A DNA stretch of 64,000 nucleotides from contig NZ_WKFH01000003.1 in NCBI RefSeq assembly GCF_014884385.1, positions 496,001-560,000 on the forward strand, in the 5' to 3' direction. The stretch is from Phycobacter azelaicus. GTDB taxonomy: Bacteria > Pseudomonadota > Alphaproteobacteria > Rhodobacterales > Rhodobacteraceae. The translations under genes were made by a program, and so were the position numbers. A model generated the notes under the pieces. The model did no database searches. It was not told where the DNA came from and worked only from the letters and a program-made list of their open reading frames with translations. Position 1 is the stretch's first letter; each line of letters opens with the position of its first letter. Positions 48,536 through 58,328 of this stretch are shown in pieces.

Positions 48536-48714
48536 TCTGGCCGAAATCAGGTTGCTCCGATCAGACCGGTTTTCGTTTCGATCCGCATGGAAACGGTTCA
48601 ACCGCCAAGCGACCAACTACGCGGTTGGGTCGATCCGGTGGCACATCCAGCCCACCAAAGCTTTGCAGATTGGGAAAAAGCCCCTATCAAGGCTGTATGG
48701 AGGACCCAAGCCGA

Positions 48715-49377
48715 ATGAAGCTCAATCCCGTAGACATATCCAAAACCGCCTCAGCCTCTTCAATCGTTTTTGAAGCGCTGCGCAAGGCGATTATCGAAGG
48801 GGACCTGAAGGAAGGTGAACCCCTTCGTCAGGATGAAATCGCCGGGATGTTCAACACCAGCCGGATTCCCGTCCGAGAGGCCATTTCACGCCTCGAAGAA
48901 CAGGGCCTGGTCAAAACACAACGCTACAAAGGGGCCGTCGTCGCCGGACTATCCGCGGATGAAGCTCATGAAATCTTTGACTTCCGCGCGCTGATCGAGC
49001 CAGAAGTCATCCGCCGGGCCGTTCCCCAGATGTCGCAAGAAACCTTGCAGCGGGCCAAAGAGTGCCTTGAGGCTTTCTCCGCGTCGGACGATCCGATGAC
49101 TTGGGGGCGGTTGAACCGGGATTTCCACTCAGAGCTCTATCAAGCCAGCGGTCTGCAATATCATCTCGACATAATCGACAATGCCATGGACAGGGTCGAC
49201 CGCTATCTGCGGACCCAGTTGGTTCTTTCAAACGGCATGAAACGCGCTCATGAAGAGCATATGGCGATCTGGAATGCATGTAACGACGGCAATGCTGCGC
49301 AGGCCGCGGAGCTGACCCGGCGGCATATTTTGGATGCCTGCGACATTCTGATGGAAAATATTGCCTCGCTCCGGTGA
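48715..49377 (+). CDS. GntR-family regulator, FCD type
   Basis: A 220-residue regulator: winged helix-turn-helix with LRQDEIAGMFNTSRIPVREAISRLEEQGLV, then an FCD domain with the metal-site pattern NRDFHSELYQ and later HEEHMAIWNAC and RRHILDA histidines. The frame opens earlier (48532), but ATG 48715 follows GGAGGA at 10 bases and gives a normal length. It lies before the reductase/TetR pair on the same strand and may control genes of this block. Confidence 0.9.
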   Translation: MKLNPVDISKTASASSIVFEALRKAIIEGDLKEGEPLRQDEIAGMFNTSRIPVREAISRLEEQGLVKTQRYKGAVVAGLSADEAHEIFDFRALIEPEVIRRAVPQMSQETLQRAKECLEAFSASDDPMTWGRLNRDFHSELYQASGLQYHLDIIDNAMDRVDRYLRTQLVLSNGMKRAHEEHMAIWNACNDGNAAQAAELTRRHILDACDILMENIASLR

Positions 49378-49561
49378 CGTCACATTGCGACCACAGATCG
49401 CAAATCTATCGTGAACCAATCTTGGAAATGTCTTTCTGATTTCACGGTTCCTGTGTAGACCTTCCGTTGCGGGATGGCCGAGAACGCTGTGCCGTCGTCA
49501 TCTCCCAACCAGGGATTCGAGCATCCCATGCGCGGGTTGGGCCCCTTCGGAGAACAGTCGG

Positions 49562-50593
49562 TTGAGCACGCTGCCCCGTAAAGTTGCGATCCTTGGAGCA
49601 GGCGCCATTGGCTGCTTTGTTGGCACGCATTGGGCATCTGTCTGTCATGCGGCTGGTATAAAACTCACACTGATCGGGCGCGCGGCGACCTGGGAGACAC
49701 TGACACCTGGGCCACTCAGGGTAACGGGCGGGCAGACGCTGGAAACCCCACTGTCGATGCTGGACCTACAAGACAGCCCAGCAACCCTTGCAGATGCAGA
49801 CCTTATCCTGCTGGCGCACAAATCAACGGGCTTGCAGGAATCCATCGAGCAGATCCGTGGGAACGCTTCGGAAGGAGCTACCATTGTCTCATTGCTCAAT
49901 GGCGTCTCTCCGGTAGACCATTTGCGGGAAGCATTGCCGAACCATGAAGTGGTTGCCGGCATGGTGCCCTTGAACGTGGTGTGGAAGTCTGGCAATCATC
50001 TGCACCGCTCCAGCACCGGTGAGCTGGCCTTGCAGCGCTGCAGGACCAGCGAGGCACTGCAAGGCATGGTTGCTGGGACTGGAGTCCCTATCCAGTTGCA
50101 CGGCGATCTCAAGCCGCTGCAGTACGGCAAGCTGCTGCTCAATCTGATCAACCCGATCAATGCGTTGAGCGGGCTGCCACTTCACACAATGCTCTGTCAA
50201 AGGGCCTATCGGCGCGTCTATGCCGAAGTGCTGCGCGAAGCGCTTAGCGTCTACGATGCAGCCCGGATTGACTGGCAAAAGGTCGGCCCGTTGTCGCCGC
50301 GGTTTGTTCACCGTCTGCTCTTGCTGCCCAACGCCTTATTCAACAACACACTGCTCAAGATCCAAAGACTGGACATAAACTCCATGACGTCCATGGCAGC
50401 CGATCTCGCGGCAGGGCGCCCAACAGAGATCGAGACGCTCACCAATGAGATCCTGCGTCTGGCTGAGCGCTCTGACACAGCCGCGCCTTATAACACAGCC
50501 ATTTCCGACTTGATCCGCCAAGCGGAGGCCGTCGGCCCTCCATCGCAGGTCTGGTCCGCGCATGCCCTTCTCAACCAGCTGGGGATCACATGA
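49562..50593 (+). CDS. Ketopantoate reductase family protein (PanE/ApbA-like)
   Basis: A 343-residue NAD(P)H-dependent reductase with N-terminal Rossmann motif VAILGAGAIGCFVG and C-terminal ApbA_C domain containing the substrate lysine in LQYGKLLLNLINPINAL. The start is a TTG after GGAGAA. The family includes pantothenate synthesis (ketopantoate to pantoate) but also many reductases of catabolic operons; a link to a TetR regulator and to the FAD dehydrogenase suggests the latter. The exact substrate is open. Confidence 0.88.
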   Translation: MSTLPRKVAILGAGAIGCFVGTHWASVCHAAGIKLTLIGRAATWETLTPGPLRVTGGQTLETPLSMLDLQDSPATLADADLILLAHKSTGLQESIEQIRGNASEGATIVSLLNGVSPVDHLREALPNHEVVAGMVPLNVVWKSGNHLHRSSTGELALQRCRTSEALQGMVAGTGVPIQLHGDLKPLQYGKLLLNLINPINALSGLPLHTMLCQRAYRRVYAEVLREALSVYDAARIDWQKVGPLSPRFVHRLLLLPNALFNNTLLKIQRLDINSMTSMAADLAAGRPTEIETLTNEILRLAERSDTAAPYNTAISDLIRQAEAVGPPSQVWSAHALLNQLGIT

Positions 50594-51240
50594 CCGTTAG
50601 CCTCCTGCCCAGTCTGAATTTTGGCCCTATGAAAACGCGTGAAACCCCCAAGCAGGCCCGCGCCGTAGTGCGAATTCACCTGATCCTGAACGCCACCGCA
50701 CAGCTTCTGACCGAAAACCAGCCCAGTGCGATCACCACAACCATGATCGCGAAAGAAGCCGGGATCCCGGTCAGTTCGATCTACCGCTATTTCTCCGATG
50801 TGAGCCATGTTCTTTACGAGCTTTACCTGCAAAGCGCGCAGCAACTCCGTGACAAGATTGTGGACATTGCTGACAACAGCGATACTTGGCCCGGCTGGAG
50901 AGACAGGGTGCGCCAGATCATCCTGGCGCAACGGGACCACATCCAGAACAATCCCCACTATCCACCGCTGCTCATGCATTTTGTCTCGCAGCGGCCAGCG
51001 GTCGCCGCCGAGGATCACGAACGTGAGTATGTCACGGACTTTCTGGAGATGCGCTGGCGTCAGGGGTTGGATGGGTTCCAAGGAGGCGACCCAAGAGTTG
51101 TTGCGCAAACCGTCCTGCAGATTGCTGTCACGATGGAAGACCTGATCGCGGCCCAACCCAGCCGCTATCAAGCCGACACCTTTGCCAAGGAAACTCTGAC
51201 GGTTCTGACGTCCTACCTTTCCAACTACCTGAGCGACTGA
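50590..51240 (+). CDS. TetR-family transcriptional regulator
   Basis: A 216-residue regulator with a TetR helix-turn-helix at ITTTMIAKEAGIPVSSIYRYF and a helical ligand-binding part. It begins within an ATGA overlap with the PanE-like gene, so the two are co-translated. Its 3' end converges with the FAD dehydrogenase gene (13-base gap), with no terminator between. Confidence 0.9.
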   Translation: MTVSLLPSLNFGPMKTRETPKQARAVVRIHLILNATAQLLTENQPSAITTTMIAKEAGIPVSSIYRYFSDVSHVLYELYLQSAQQLRDKIVDIADNSDTWPGWRDRVRQIILAQRDHIQNNPHYPPLLMHFVSQRPAVAAEDHEREYVTDFLEMRWRQGLDGFQGGDPRVVAQTVLQIAVTMEDLIAAQPSRYQADTFAKETLTVLTSYLSNYLSD

Positions 51241-51253
51241 TGACAGGCCAACA

Positions 51254-52909
51254 TCAAGCAATCATATCCGACCGCCCCACCCGGCGCCCGGAGAAGATGC
51301 ACCCGCCAAGGAAAGTTCCTTCGAGCGCATTGTAACCGTGGTAGCCGCCACCACCAAAACCGGCGACCTCACCTGCTGCGAACAGACCTGGAATGCGATT
51401 GCCGTGGGCATCAATCAGTTGTCCGTTCAAATCGGTCTGTAATCCGCCAAGCGTTTTGCGTGTGATGATGTTGAGCTTCACCCCGATGAGCGGCCCGTTC
51501 TCCGGATCCAGAATGCGGTGCGGTTTGGCCGTACGCATCAACTTGTCTCCGCGATAATTGCGCGCAGCGTGGATGGCCATCATCTGCGCATCTTTAGAGA
51601 AGGGGTTGGCAATCTGTACATCGCGTGCCGTGATCTCGGCGCGGATCTTCTCCACGTCCAAAAGGCTGTTGCCCTCCAATGCATTCATCTTGGTCACCAG
51701 ATCCTCCAACCTGTCTGCCACGACGAAATTCTCTCCATGCTCTTTGAAGGCCTCGACGTTGGGCGTCGCCTTCTTGTTCAAAAGCCGCTGCTTCAGCACC
51801 TCCTTCCAGCTTTTGGAGGCCAGATCGGGATTTTGCTCGGAGCCGGAAAGGGCGAATTCCTTCTTGATGATCTTCTGGGTGGTGATGAACCAAGAGTAAT
51901 CATAGCCCGTCGCCAGAATGGCCTTGAGGGTGCCAAGACTGTCAAATCCAGGCATGGCAGGTGGGGCAAAACGGTTGCCGGTCGCATCGAACCACATCGA
52001 AGATGGCCCCGGCAGGATACGGATACCGTGGTTTGGCCAGATCGGGTCCCAGTTCTTCACACCTTCGGTGTAGTGCCACATGCGGTCGGCATTGATTACA
52101 TGCCCCCCAGCATCTTGCGTAATGGCCACCATGCGACCATCCACATGGGCAGGCACCCCCGAGATCATTTCCTTCGGTGCAGGGCCAAGTCGGCCAGCGG
52201 GCCAGGCTTTGCGAACCAGATCAAGGTTACCGCCAATCCCGCCAGAAGCGACGACAACGCTGTGCGCCCGCAACTCGAAATCCCCCACGATATCCCGGTT
52301 GGTCTTGTGACCACGGGCACTGTGATCCTCAGCAAGGATTTCTCCGCTTATCCCCTTGCAGGCTCCGTTTTCCATCAACAGATGCGAGCAGCGATGACGG
52401 AACTTCAATTTGATCCGCCCCGATTTTTCATGTTCTCGCACGCGCTGTTCAAAAGGTTCCTGCGTCCCTGGTCCCACGCCCCAGGTCAAATGGAACCGCG
52501 GCACCGAGTTGCCATGGCCAGAAGCGAAGGATCCCCCACGCTCTGCCCAACCCACGATGGGAAACCAACGCATACCCATGTCGTGAAGCCAAGGGCGCAT
52601 CTCTCCGGCGGCAAAGTCAATATAGCTCTCGGCCCATTTGCGCGGCCAGTGATCCTCGGGCCGGTCAAAACCAGCGCTGCCCATCCAGTCAGAGTAAGCA
52701 AGCTCTCGGCTGTCCCGGATGCCCATGCGGCGCTGCTCGGGACTGTCAATCATCAAAAGCCCACCCAGCGACCAGAAAGCTTGACCACCCAAAAAACATT
52801 CCGGCTCCTGATCGACGATAATGACGCTTTTGCCGCGATCGCCAAGTTCGGCCGCCGCTACAAGTCCGGCCAGACCGCCTCCCACGATGATAATATCAGC
52901 GTCTTGCAT
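51254..52909 (-). CDS. FAD-binding dehydrogenase (fumarate-reductase/ketosteroid-dehydrogenase type)
   Basis: A 551-residue flavoprotein with dinucleotide-binding motif IIIVGGGLAGLVAAAELGDRG and E at the end of strand 2 (DQEPE). Near the C-terminus GGLQTDLNGQLID and PGLFAAGEVAGFGGGGYHGYNALEG are typical of the FAD_binding_2 family. Length and the blocks WSLGGLLMIDSPEQRRMGI and PKEMISGVPAH fit the uncharacterised FAD-binding dehydrogenase group. ATG 52909 follows GGAGG closely; the upstream 59 residues are not protein-like. It oxidises or reduces a carbon-carbon bond in an unknown substrate. Confidence 0.9.
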   Translation of the reverse strand: MQDADIIIVGGGLAGLVAAAELGDRGKSVIIVDQEPECFLGGQAFWSLGGLLMIDSPEQRRMGIRDSRELAYSDWMGSAGFDRPEDHWPRKWAESYIDFAAGEMRPWLHDMGMRWFPIVGWAERGGSFASGHGNSVPRFHLTWGVGPGTQEPFEQRVREHEKSGRIKLKFRHRCSHLLMENGACKGISGEILAEDHSARGHKTNRDIVGDFELRAHSVVVASGGIGGNLDLVRKAWPAGRLGPAPKEMISGVPAHVDGRMVAITQDAGGHVINADRMWHYTEGVKNWDPIWPNHGIRILPGPSSMWFDATGNRFAPPAMPGFDSLGTLKAILATGYDYSWFITTQKIIKKEFALSGSEQNPDLASKSWKEVLKQRLLNKKATPNVEAFKEHGENFVVADRLEDLVTKMNALEGNSLLDVEKIRAEITARDVQIANPFSKDAQMMAIHAARNYRGDKLMRTAKPHRILDPENGPLIGVKLNIITRKTLGGLQTDLNGQLIDAHGNRIPGLFAAGEVAGFGGGGYHGYNALEGTFLGGCIFSGRRVGRSDMIA

Positions 52910-53172
52910 GGTTGTCCTCCACAGCCCATCACGCGCAGCCCCTTTGGCGGCGCGGCAAACGGGGTCCTCCTCCTCATCGGCGTGGACAGCCCGCCCGCCG
53001 CCGCGACTGAAACCTACCATCCACGCACCAAGCTGCCCAGAAGGACCAAAGGTCAGCCCAGAGTGTTTTTTCGACATTTCAGGCACAGATTGAACGAACC
53101 GGAACTACCCTCTCGACGGGCGCAGCCGGCCCGACTTACAGTCAGCAAGACTTTTTAAACGGGTGGAATGCA

Positions 53173-53610
53173 GTGACCAGAAAAACGGAACTCGTGCGCT
53201 TTTGGGTGGAAGAAGTATGGAGTAAAGACAACGACAAAATCCTGGACGACATGTTCTCACCGGATACGACCGCAACCGGTCCCGTATCGGATGTTGCGGG
53301 CAAGGATTTCAGATCGACAGATATCGTCTCAGCCCTGAAGGCCCTGTTTCAATGCCCGCCAGAACTGACCTTTACCGTGCTCGAAGAGTTGGGTGATTGG
53401 GTGATTACCTGTTTCACCGTGGCCGTGAAGGATCATCCACACCGCCCTCCGTTTGACTTTGACGGGCAGATGGTCTTTCGCATCACAGACGGAAAGATCA
53501 CGGAAGTTCACTCCAACCTGAATTATATCAAGATGTTCGAGGGTTTGGGCCAGATGCCTGAAGACACCCTGCTGGTGGCCCTCACCGGGGCGGAACTGGA
53601 CTGGAAGTAA
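53173..53610 (+). CDS. SnoaL-like polyketide-cyclase-type protein
   Basis: A 145-residue alpha+beta barrel protein of the SnoaL/ester-cyclase type, with [22 protein letters not shown] and [18 protein letters not shown] as recognisable parts. It starts with GTG 53173 after a weak GGTGGA site. The family covers isomerases, hydrolases and non-catalytic binding proteins. It lies next to the M20 peptidase and divergently from the FAD dehydrogenase, possibly the same catabolic block. Confidence 0.82.
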   Translation: MTRKTELVRFWVEEVWSKDNDKILDDMFSPDTTATGPVSDVAGKDFRSTDIVSALKALFQCPPELTFTVLEELGDWVITCFTVAVKDHPHRPPFDFDGQMVFRITDGKITEVHSNLNYIKMFEGLGQMPEDTLLVALTGAELDWK

Positions 53611-53698
53611 AAAATCCTGTCACTGCTTGTCGCATGTATTCCCCAGCGCTTGCCCGCCACGACTTTCAACAAGACATATGCAAAGGCCTTCTGATCAA

Positions 53699-55099
53699 AT
53701 GAGCGATACATCCCGCCCCAGCCGAACTGGCGCCATTGCCCGCGCAGAAGCCTATTTTGACGGTGGAACCTTTCAAAGTGAGCTGGCCGACTGGATCACA
53801 TACCCGACCGAGAGCCAGAAACCGGACAATGGCTCCGAGCTGACACGTTATCTCGAATGCGCAACCCGTCCTCGGCTGGAGGCTGCTGGCTTCACCTGCG
53901 AGATTTTTGAAAATCCGGTATCGGGTGGTGGTCCAATTCTGGTCGGAGAGCGGATTGAGGATCCCGCCTTGACCACCATTCTCACGTACGGTCACGGCGA
54001 TGTGGTGCGTGGACAGGCCGAGCAATGGCGCGAGGGTCTGGCCCCCTTTACATTGACCGAGGACGGCGACCGCCTTTATGGCCGCGGCACAGCCGACAAT
54101 AAGGGCCAGCACCTGATCAATATCGCTGCGCTTGAGGTGGTTCTTTTCGAACGCGGGCATCTTGGCTTCAACGTTCGCATCGTGATCGAAATGTCCGAAG
54201 AAACAGGCTCCGCCGGCCTCGCTGAGTTCTTTCGCAGCCACAGGGACCTCCTGCAGGCGGACGTTCTGATCGCATCAGACGGGCCGCGTCTGCAACCGGA
54301 AACGCCAACGATGTTCATGGGCTCGCGCGGTGGCGTGAATTTCGACCTGGTCCTCGATCTGCGCGAAGGGGCGCATCACTCAGGCAACTGGGGCGGCTTG
54401 CTGGCAGACCCTGCAATGATCCTTTCCCATGCCCTCGCCAGCATCTGCGATCGGCGCGGCCAGATCCAGATCCCCGAATGGCGCCCCGACAGCCTGACAG
54501 ACAAAGTTCGCGCAGCGCTTAAGGGATTGCCGATCGAAGGAGAAAGCGGACCCAAAGTGGACCCTGACTGGGGCGAGGAAAGCCTGACACCGGCCGAGCG
54601 TGCATTCGGCTGGAACTCCTTTGCGGTTCTGGCAATGTCGAGTGGTGTGCCCGAGGCCCCCGTCAATGCAATCTCGGGGCGGGCCAAAGCCACCTGCCAG
54701 CTGCGTTACGTGGTGGGCACGGATCCCGACGATATCCTCCCGGCACTTCGCAGGCACCTGGATCGGCATGGCTTTGAAAGCATCGAAATCGTGCCGGACA
54801 AAGGTGGTCCCTTCAAGGCCACCCGTCTGGACCCGGACCACCCCTGGGTGGCGCTTGTGTCCCAGTCGCTGACCCGCACTGCAGGCAAAACCCCGCATAT
54901 CCTGCCCAACCTTGCAGGATCGCTGCCAAACGACTGTTTTGCCGATATCCTGGGCCTGCCCACGGTTTGGGTCCCGCATTCCTATCGCGGCTGCTCTCAG
55001 CACGCGCCCAACGAACACGTCCTGAAGCCCCTGTGCCGCGATGCATTAAGGCTGATGGCGGGCCTGTTCTGGGATCTGGCAGGGGCGGAGAAGCCCTAA
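53699..55099 (+). CDS. M20-family metallopeptidase/amidohydrolase
   Basis: A 466-residue enzyme of the M20/M25/M40 type. Zinc ligands and catalytic residues are visible: [16 protein letters not shown] with Asp, EMSEETGS with Glu-Glu, SDGPR and a late HAPNEH. The insert domain lies between. Start is uncertain between ATG 53678 and ATG 53699. M20 members hydrolyse dipeptides, N-acyl amino acids or carbamoyl compounds, and this one could process amide substrates near the peptide-type importer at the right edge. It is convergent with the Lon-type gene. Confidence 0.88.
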   Translation: MSDTSRPSRTGAIARAEAYFDGGTFQSELADWITYPTESQKPDNGSELTRYLECATRPRLEAAGFTCEIFENPVSGGGPILVGERIEDPALTTILTYGHGDVVRGQAEQWREGLAPFTLTEDGDRLYGRGTADNKGQHLINIAALEVVLFERGHLGFNVRIVIEMSEETGSAGLAEFFRSHRDLLQADVLIASDGPRLQPETPTMFMGSRGGVNFDLVLDLREGAHHSGNWGGLLADPAMILSHALASICDRRGQIQIPEWRPDSLTDKVRAALKGLPIEGESGPKVDPDWGEESLTPAERAFGWNSFAVLAMSSGVPEAPVNAISGRAKATCQLRYVVGTDPDDILPALRRHLDRHGFESIEIVPDKGGPFKATRLDPDHPWVALVSQSLTRTAGKTPHILPNLAGSLPNDCFADILGLPTVWVPHSYRGCSQHAPNEHVLKPLCRDALRLMAGLFWDLAGAEKP

Positions 55100-55145
55100 C
55101 AAAAGCTTGAACAACAAAGGGCGAATTGAGCACCCCTTGCTGTTC

Positions 55146-57578
55146 CTAAACCTCCTCTCCCGTCCCCGAGGAATCCTTGGAATGGCCCATCGTCGCACGG
55201 GTATGGGCAAACTCCAGCAGCTTGACCTCGATATTACCGTTGATAGAGCCGTCCTCGAATTCACCATGAAGGTCACGCACCCCTGCAGGTAAGCCCGTAA
55301 GTTGCTCGATGGCCTGGTCCACATGGGACACTGCGTGGATCTGGAATTGGCCTGCGCGCACGGCGTCAACGACTTCGGGCGTCAGCATCAGGTTGGGCAC
55401 ATTCGCACGCGGGATTAGCACACCCTGGCGCCCCGTCAGGCCTTGGGCCTTGCAGACCTCGAAGAAGCCTTCGATCTTTTCATTGACGCCGCCGATGGCC
55501 CGCACGTCGCCCATCTGGTTGACCGATCCGGTCACCGCAAAGGACTGGGAAATCGGAACCTCCGCCAGTGCCGACATCAGAGCGCAAAGCTCCGCCAGCG
55601 AGGCGCTGTCGCCTTCGACCCCTCCATAGCTTTGTTCGAAGACAAGGCTCGCCCAAAGCGACAGGGGCGTTTGAGGCACATAACGAGCAGCCAGATAGCC
55701 AGAGAGGATCAAGACTGCTTTCGAATGGATCGGGCCGCCCATCTTGGCTTCGCGTTCGATGTCGACCACGCGTCCCCCACCAACGCGGACCCGCGCGGTG
55801 ATCCGCACCGGGGCGCCGAAGCTCTCATCGCCAAGCGCGGAAACTGTCAGCCCATTTATCTGACCAACCTCGCTGCCCTGGGTCGAGATCATGATGGTAC
55901 CCCGTCGGATCATCTCGTGCACTCGGTCGCGGATCAGCCCGCGGCGTTCCTCGGCGGCTTTGATCGCGCCGGTGACATGCTCTGCCGTGATCGCGGGGGC
56001 CTTTTCCTTGCGGGCCCGGTGGTTGCCCTCGCGCAGGATATCCCAAAGCGTTTCGATCCTGAGGCTCAGTTTTTCCTGATCCGCAGCCAGCCGGGTGGCC
56101 GCATCAACGAGGGCCGCGACCCCGTCTGCCGTAACCTGTCGCAAACCCTCATCACGTACCAGAGCGGCAACTCTCTGGGCAAAAAGCGTGACGCTCTCGT
56201 CGCCGCGCACCATGTCGGGGCCGAAATCCGCCGTGACCCGAAAGAACTTTTCAAAATCAGGATCAAACTCTGCCAGCAGCATATGCAGCATGCGATCCCC
56301 GACCAGCACCACCCTCACATCCAGAGGGATCGGCTCGGGCTTCATCGTGGTGGTGGAAATAAGCCCCAAGCGCTCACCCGGCGTGATGACATGCACGGCT
56401 TCGGTCTCAAGGCAGCGTTTCAGCGCATCCCAAGCAAGGGGCTCACCAAGGACACGTCGCGCATCCAGTACCAGGAAACCGCCGTTGGCCCGATGCAATG
56501 CGCCCGGCTTAATCTGAGTGAAATCGGTAACCAACACGCCCTGCATCGCCATGTAGTCGATCTGGCCGGTGAGGTTGGCAAGGGTCGGCAAGCTCTCCTC
56601 AACCACAGGCGCGGTGGTACCTTTGGGGTCGTGGGTGACGACCACATTGACATGGTAACGATGGAAGCGCGGATCCTCGCGCAGCGCGGCCAAACCGGCC
56701 GGAAACGGATCTTTTGAGCGCCCGAGTTCCAGCGAAAGGAACAGATCCGCATGGGACACCAGATCGTCGCGCAGCGCCCGGAAATAGGGGGCAAGCTCGT
56801 CGATTTCTACGAACCCACGACAAGCCCGATCCACGGCGGCATCCACGGCAATCCGCGCCATATCGGCATTGAGGTGGGTCAGCGCATCGCGCTGCTGACG
56901 CTCATGTTCGGGCTGATCAAGCAGAAAGTCCTCAAGATCGGCCTGAATCTCAGAGACTGCCGCGCGGATCTGTGCGCGCTCTTCCTCGGGCAGTTTTTCG
57001 ATTGCCTCCGGCTTCAGGATCTCTTCATCCCGCTTGGCTGCCAGCGAAAACCCCATGGGCGTGCTGAGGATCGCGACATTCTGGGCTTCGGCTTTCTGGC
57101 GCAGGGCGTCAAAGGTCTTTTCCCGGCGGGCGTTGAACTCCTGTTCCAGCGCCATTCGCTTGTTCTGGTAGTCTTCAGACACCAACAGCGCAGGAATGTG
57201 ATTGGCCAGTTCCTCCAGAAGACGCGCCATGGCACTGCGCAAAAGCGGCCCCTGCCCGCGCGGCAGGCAGATTGCGTTGGGCTGATCCGCGTCATCAAAG
57301 TTTTGCACATAGACCCAGTCCTTGGGAACCGGACGGCTGGCGGCCTCTTCCTCCAGCACACGCAAGACAGCCGCCTTTCGCCCGCTGCCGCGCGGACCCT
57401 GCACATAAAGGTTGAACCGTCGATGCTTCATCTGGGCAGAAAGCCGGATTGCTTCCATCCCCCGCGCCTGACCCAATTGGCCCTCAAGCGGATCAAGGTC
57501 CGCGGTGGTATTGAACGCAAGCTCTGCCGGATCACAGGTCCGCCGAAGCGCGTCAGGTGACAAGGCCGTGTCAGTCAT
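55146..57578 (-). CDS. Lon-type ATP-dependent protease (LonB-like AAA_32/S16)
   Basis: An 810-residue protein: AAA-type ATPase region with an unusual Walker A, QGPRGSGRKAAV, and a C-terminal S16 protease domain with catalytic dyad Ser658 (EGDSASLAEL) and Lys701 (VNEKIEGFF). The Ser-Lys spacing of 43 equals that of E. coli Lon (679 and 722). The N-terminal substrate domain of LonA is absent; a coiled-coil insertion (about 150-270) is present, as in the LonB-like AAA_32 family. AAGGA precedes ATG 57578, which overlaps the phosphoribosyltransferase gene by 8 bases. It probably degrades misfolded or regulatory proteins. Confidence 0.92.
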   Translation of the reverse strand: MTDTALSPDALRRTCDPAELAFNTTADLDPLEGQLGQARGMEAIRLSAQMKHRRFNLYVQGPRGSGRKAAVLRVLEEEAASRPVPKDWVYVQNFDDADQPNAICLPRGQGPLLRSAMARLLEELANHIPALLVSEDYQNKRMALEQEFNARREKTFDALRQKAEAQNVAILSTPMGFSLAAKRDEEILKPEAIEKLPEEERAQIRAAVSEIQADLEDFLLDQPEHERQQRDALTHLNADMARIAVDAAVDRACRGFVEIDELAPYFRALRDDLVSHADLFLSLELGRSKDPFPAGLAALREDPRFHRYHVNVVVTHDPKGTTAPVVEESLPTLANLTGQIDYMAMQGVLVTDFTQIKPGALHRANGGFLVLDARRVLGEPLAWDALKRCLETEAVHVITPGERLGLISTTTMKPEPIPLDVRVVLVGDRMLHMLLAEFDPDFEKFFRVTADFGPDMVRGDESVTLFAQRVAALVRDEGLRQVTADGVAALVDAATRLAADQEKLSLRIETLWDILREGNHRARKEKAPAITAEHVTGAIKAAEERRGLIRDRVHEMIRRGTIMISTQGSEVGQINGLTVSALGDESFGAPVRITARVRVGGGRVVDIEREAKMGGPIHSKAVLILSGYLAARYVPQTPLSLWASLVFEQSYGGVEGDSASLAELCALMSALAEVPISQSFAVTGSVNQMGDVRAIGGVNEKIEGFFEVCKAQGLTGRQGVLIPRANVPNLMLTPEVVDAVRAGQFQIHAVSHVDQAIEQLTGLPAGVRDLHGEFEDGSINGNIEVKLLEFAHTRATMGHSKDSSGTGEEV

Positions 57579-58269
57579 GGAGTGTCCTTGGTCGGTTGAT
57601 CTGGGCGTTGTCCAGCGCGTCCTCCGCAACAGTCTCCGCCTCATCCAATGCCGCTATGACCTCTGAATCCGGCGTCTGCGGAAAATCGGCGTAGAAACGG
57701 CCAATGGCACCAAACGGTGTGGGCCGGTGGAGGCAGATAAACTCGTCAACCTCGTCCGCAAGCTCCTGCGCCACGTCCGGTGCTGCGATGGGCACAGCCA
57801 GAACCAGCTTGGCAGGCCCGCGCGCGCGCACCGCGCTAAGCGACGCACGCACGGTCGCACCGGTCGCAATGCCATCGTCAATCACGATCACCGTGCGCCC
57901 CTCAAGCAGAAGCCGTCTGCGTCCCTTGAGATAAAGTTCCCTCCGGCGCCAGATTTCCCCCAGCCGAGGTTTTGACATTTCTTCAATTTCCGCCCGCGAC
58001 AGCCTGAAGGAACGGGCGATCGCCTCATTTACGACTATCTGCGGATCGTCTCCATTGACGACGGCAGCCACCGCCAGTTCGGGTTGACCCGGCGCGCCGA
58101 TCTTGCGGACCATGATCAGATCCATTGGCGCCTTCAACGCACGTGACACCTCAATCGCGACAGGGACACCACCACGCGGCAAAGCCAGTATCACGGGCGA
58201 ATCGTACTCTTTGGCCGCAAGCGCAGCAGCCAGCGCCTTGCCCGCTTCGCTACGATCCTGAAAGATCAT
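57571..58269 (-). CDS. Phosphoribosyltransferase-family protein
   Basis: A 232-residue type I phosphoribosyltransferase. The PRPP-binding loop is VIVIDDGIATGATVRA, with earlier ALPRGGVPVAIEVSRAL and DLIMVRKIGAPGQPELA segments. GGGAGGG precedes ATG 58269 at 6 bases. Family members with this layout are often next to heat-shock or stress genes rather than to purine salvage genes. Its stop overlaps the Lon-type gene start, so the two are coupled. Confidence 0.88.
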   Translation of the reverse strand: MIFQDRSEAGKALAAALAAKEYDSPVILALPRGGVPVAIEVSRALKAPMDLIMVRKIGAPGQPELAVAAVVNGDDPQIVVNEAIARSFRLSRAEIEEMSKPRLGEIWRRRELYLKGRRRLLLEGRTVIVIDDGIATGATVRASLSAVRARGPAKLVLAVPIAAPDVAQELADEVDEFICLHRPTPFGAIGRFYADFPQTPDSEVIAALDEAETVAEDALDNAQINRPRTLHD

Positions 58270-58328
58270 CTCGCACCCTCCCTTCGGCCGTCATCCCAGA
58301 CGGGACGCACCAGACTTAACCCATGGGA

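Noticed and set aside
49374..49383. Perfect palindrome GTGACGTCAC at the end of the second GntR gene
   Set aside because: A 10-bp palindrome is expected many times by chance in 64 kb, and it overlaps the stop codon with no promoter nearby.
51518..53158. Plus-strand frame of 546 codons antisense to the FAD dehydrogenase
   Set aside because: The opposite strand shows clear FAD-binding motifs over the same bases; the antisense frame has none.
55443..56717. Plus-strand frame of 424 codons antisense to the Lon-type gene, and a 363-codon frame at 59233-60324 antisense to the amidohydrolase
   Set aside because: Both are shadows of well-supported minus-strand enzymes.
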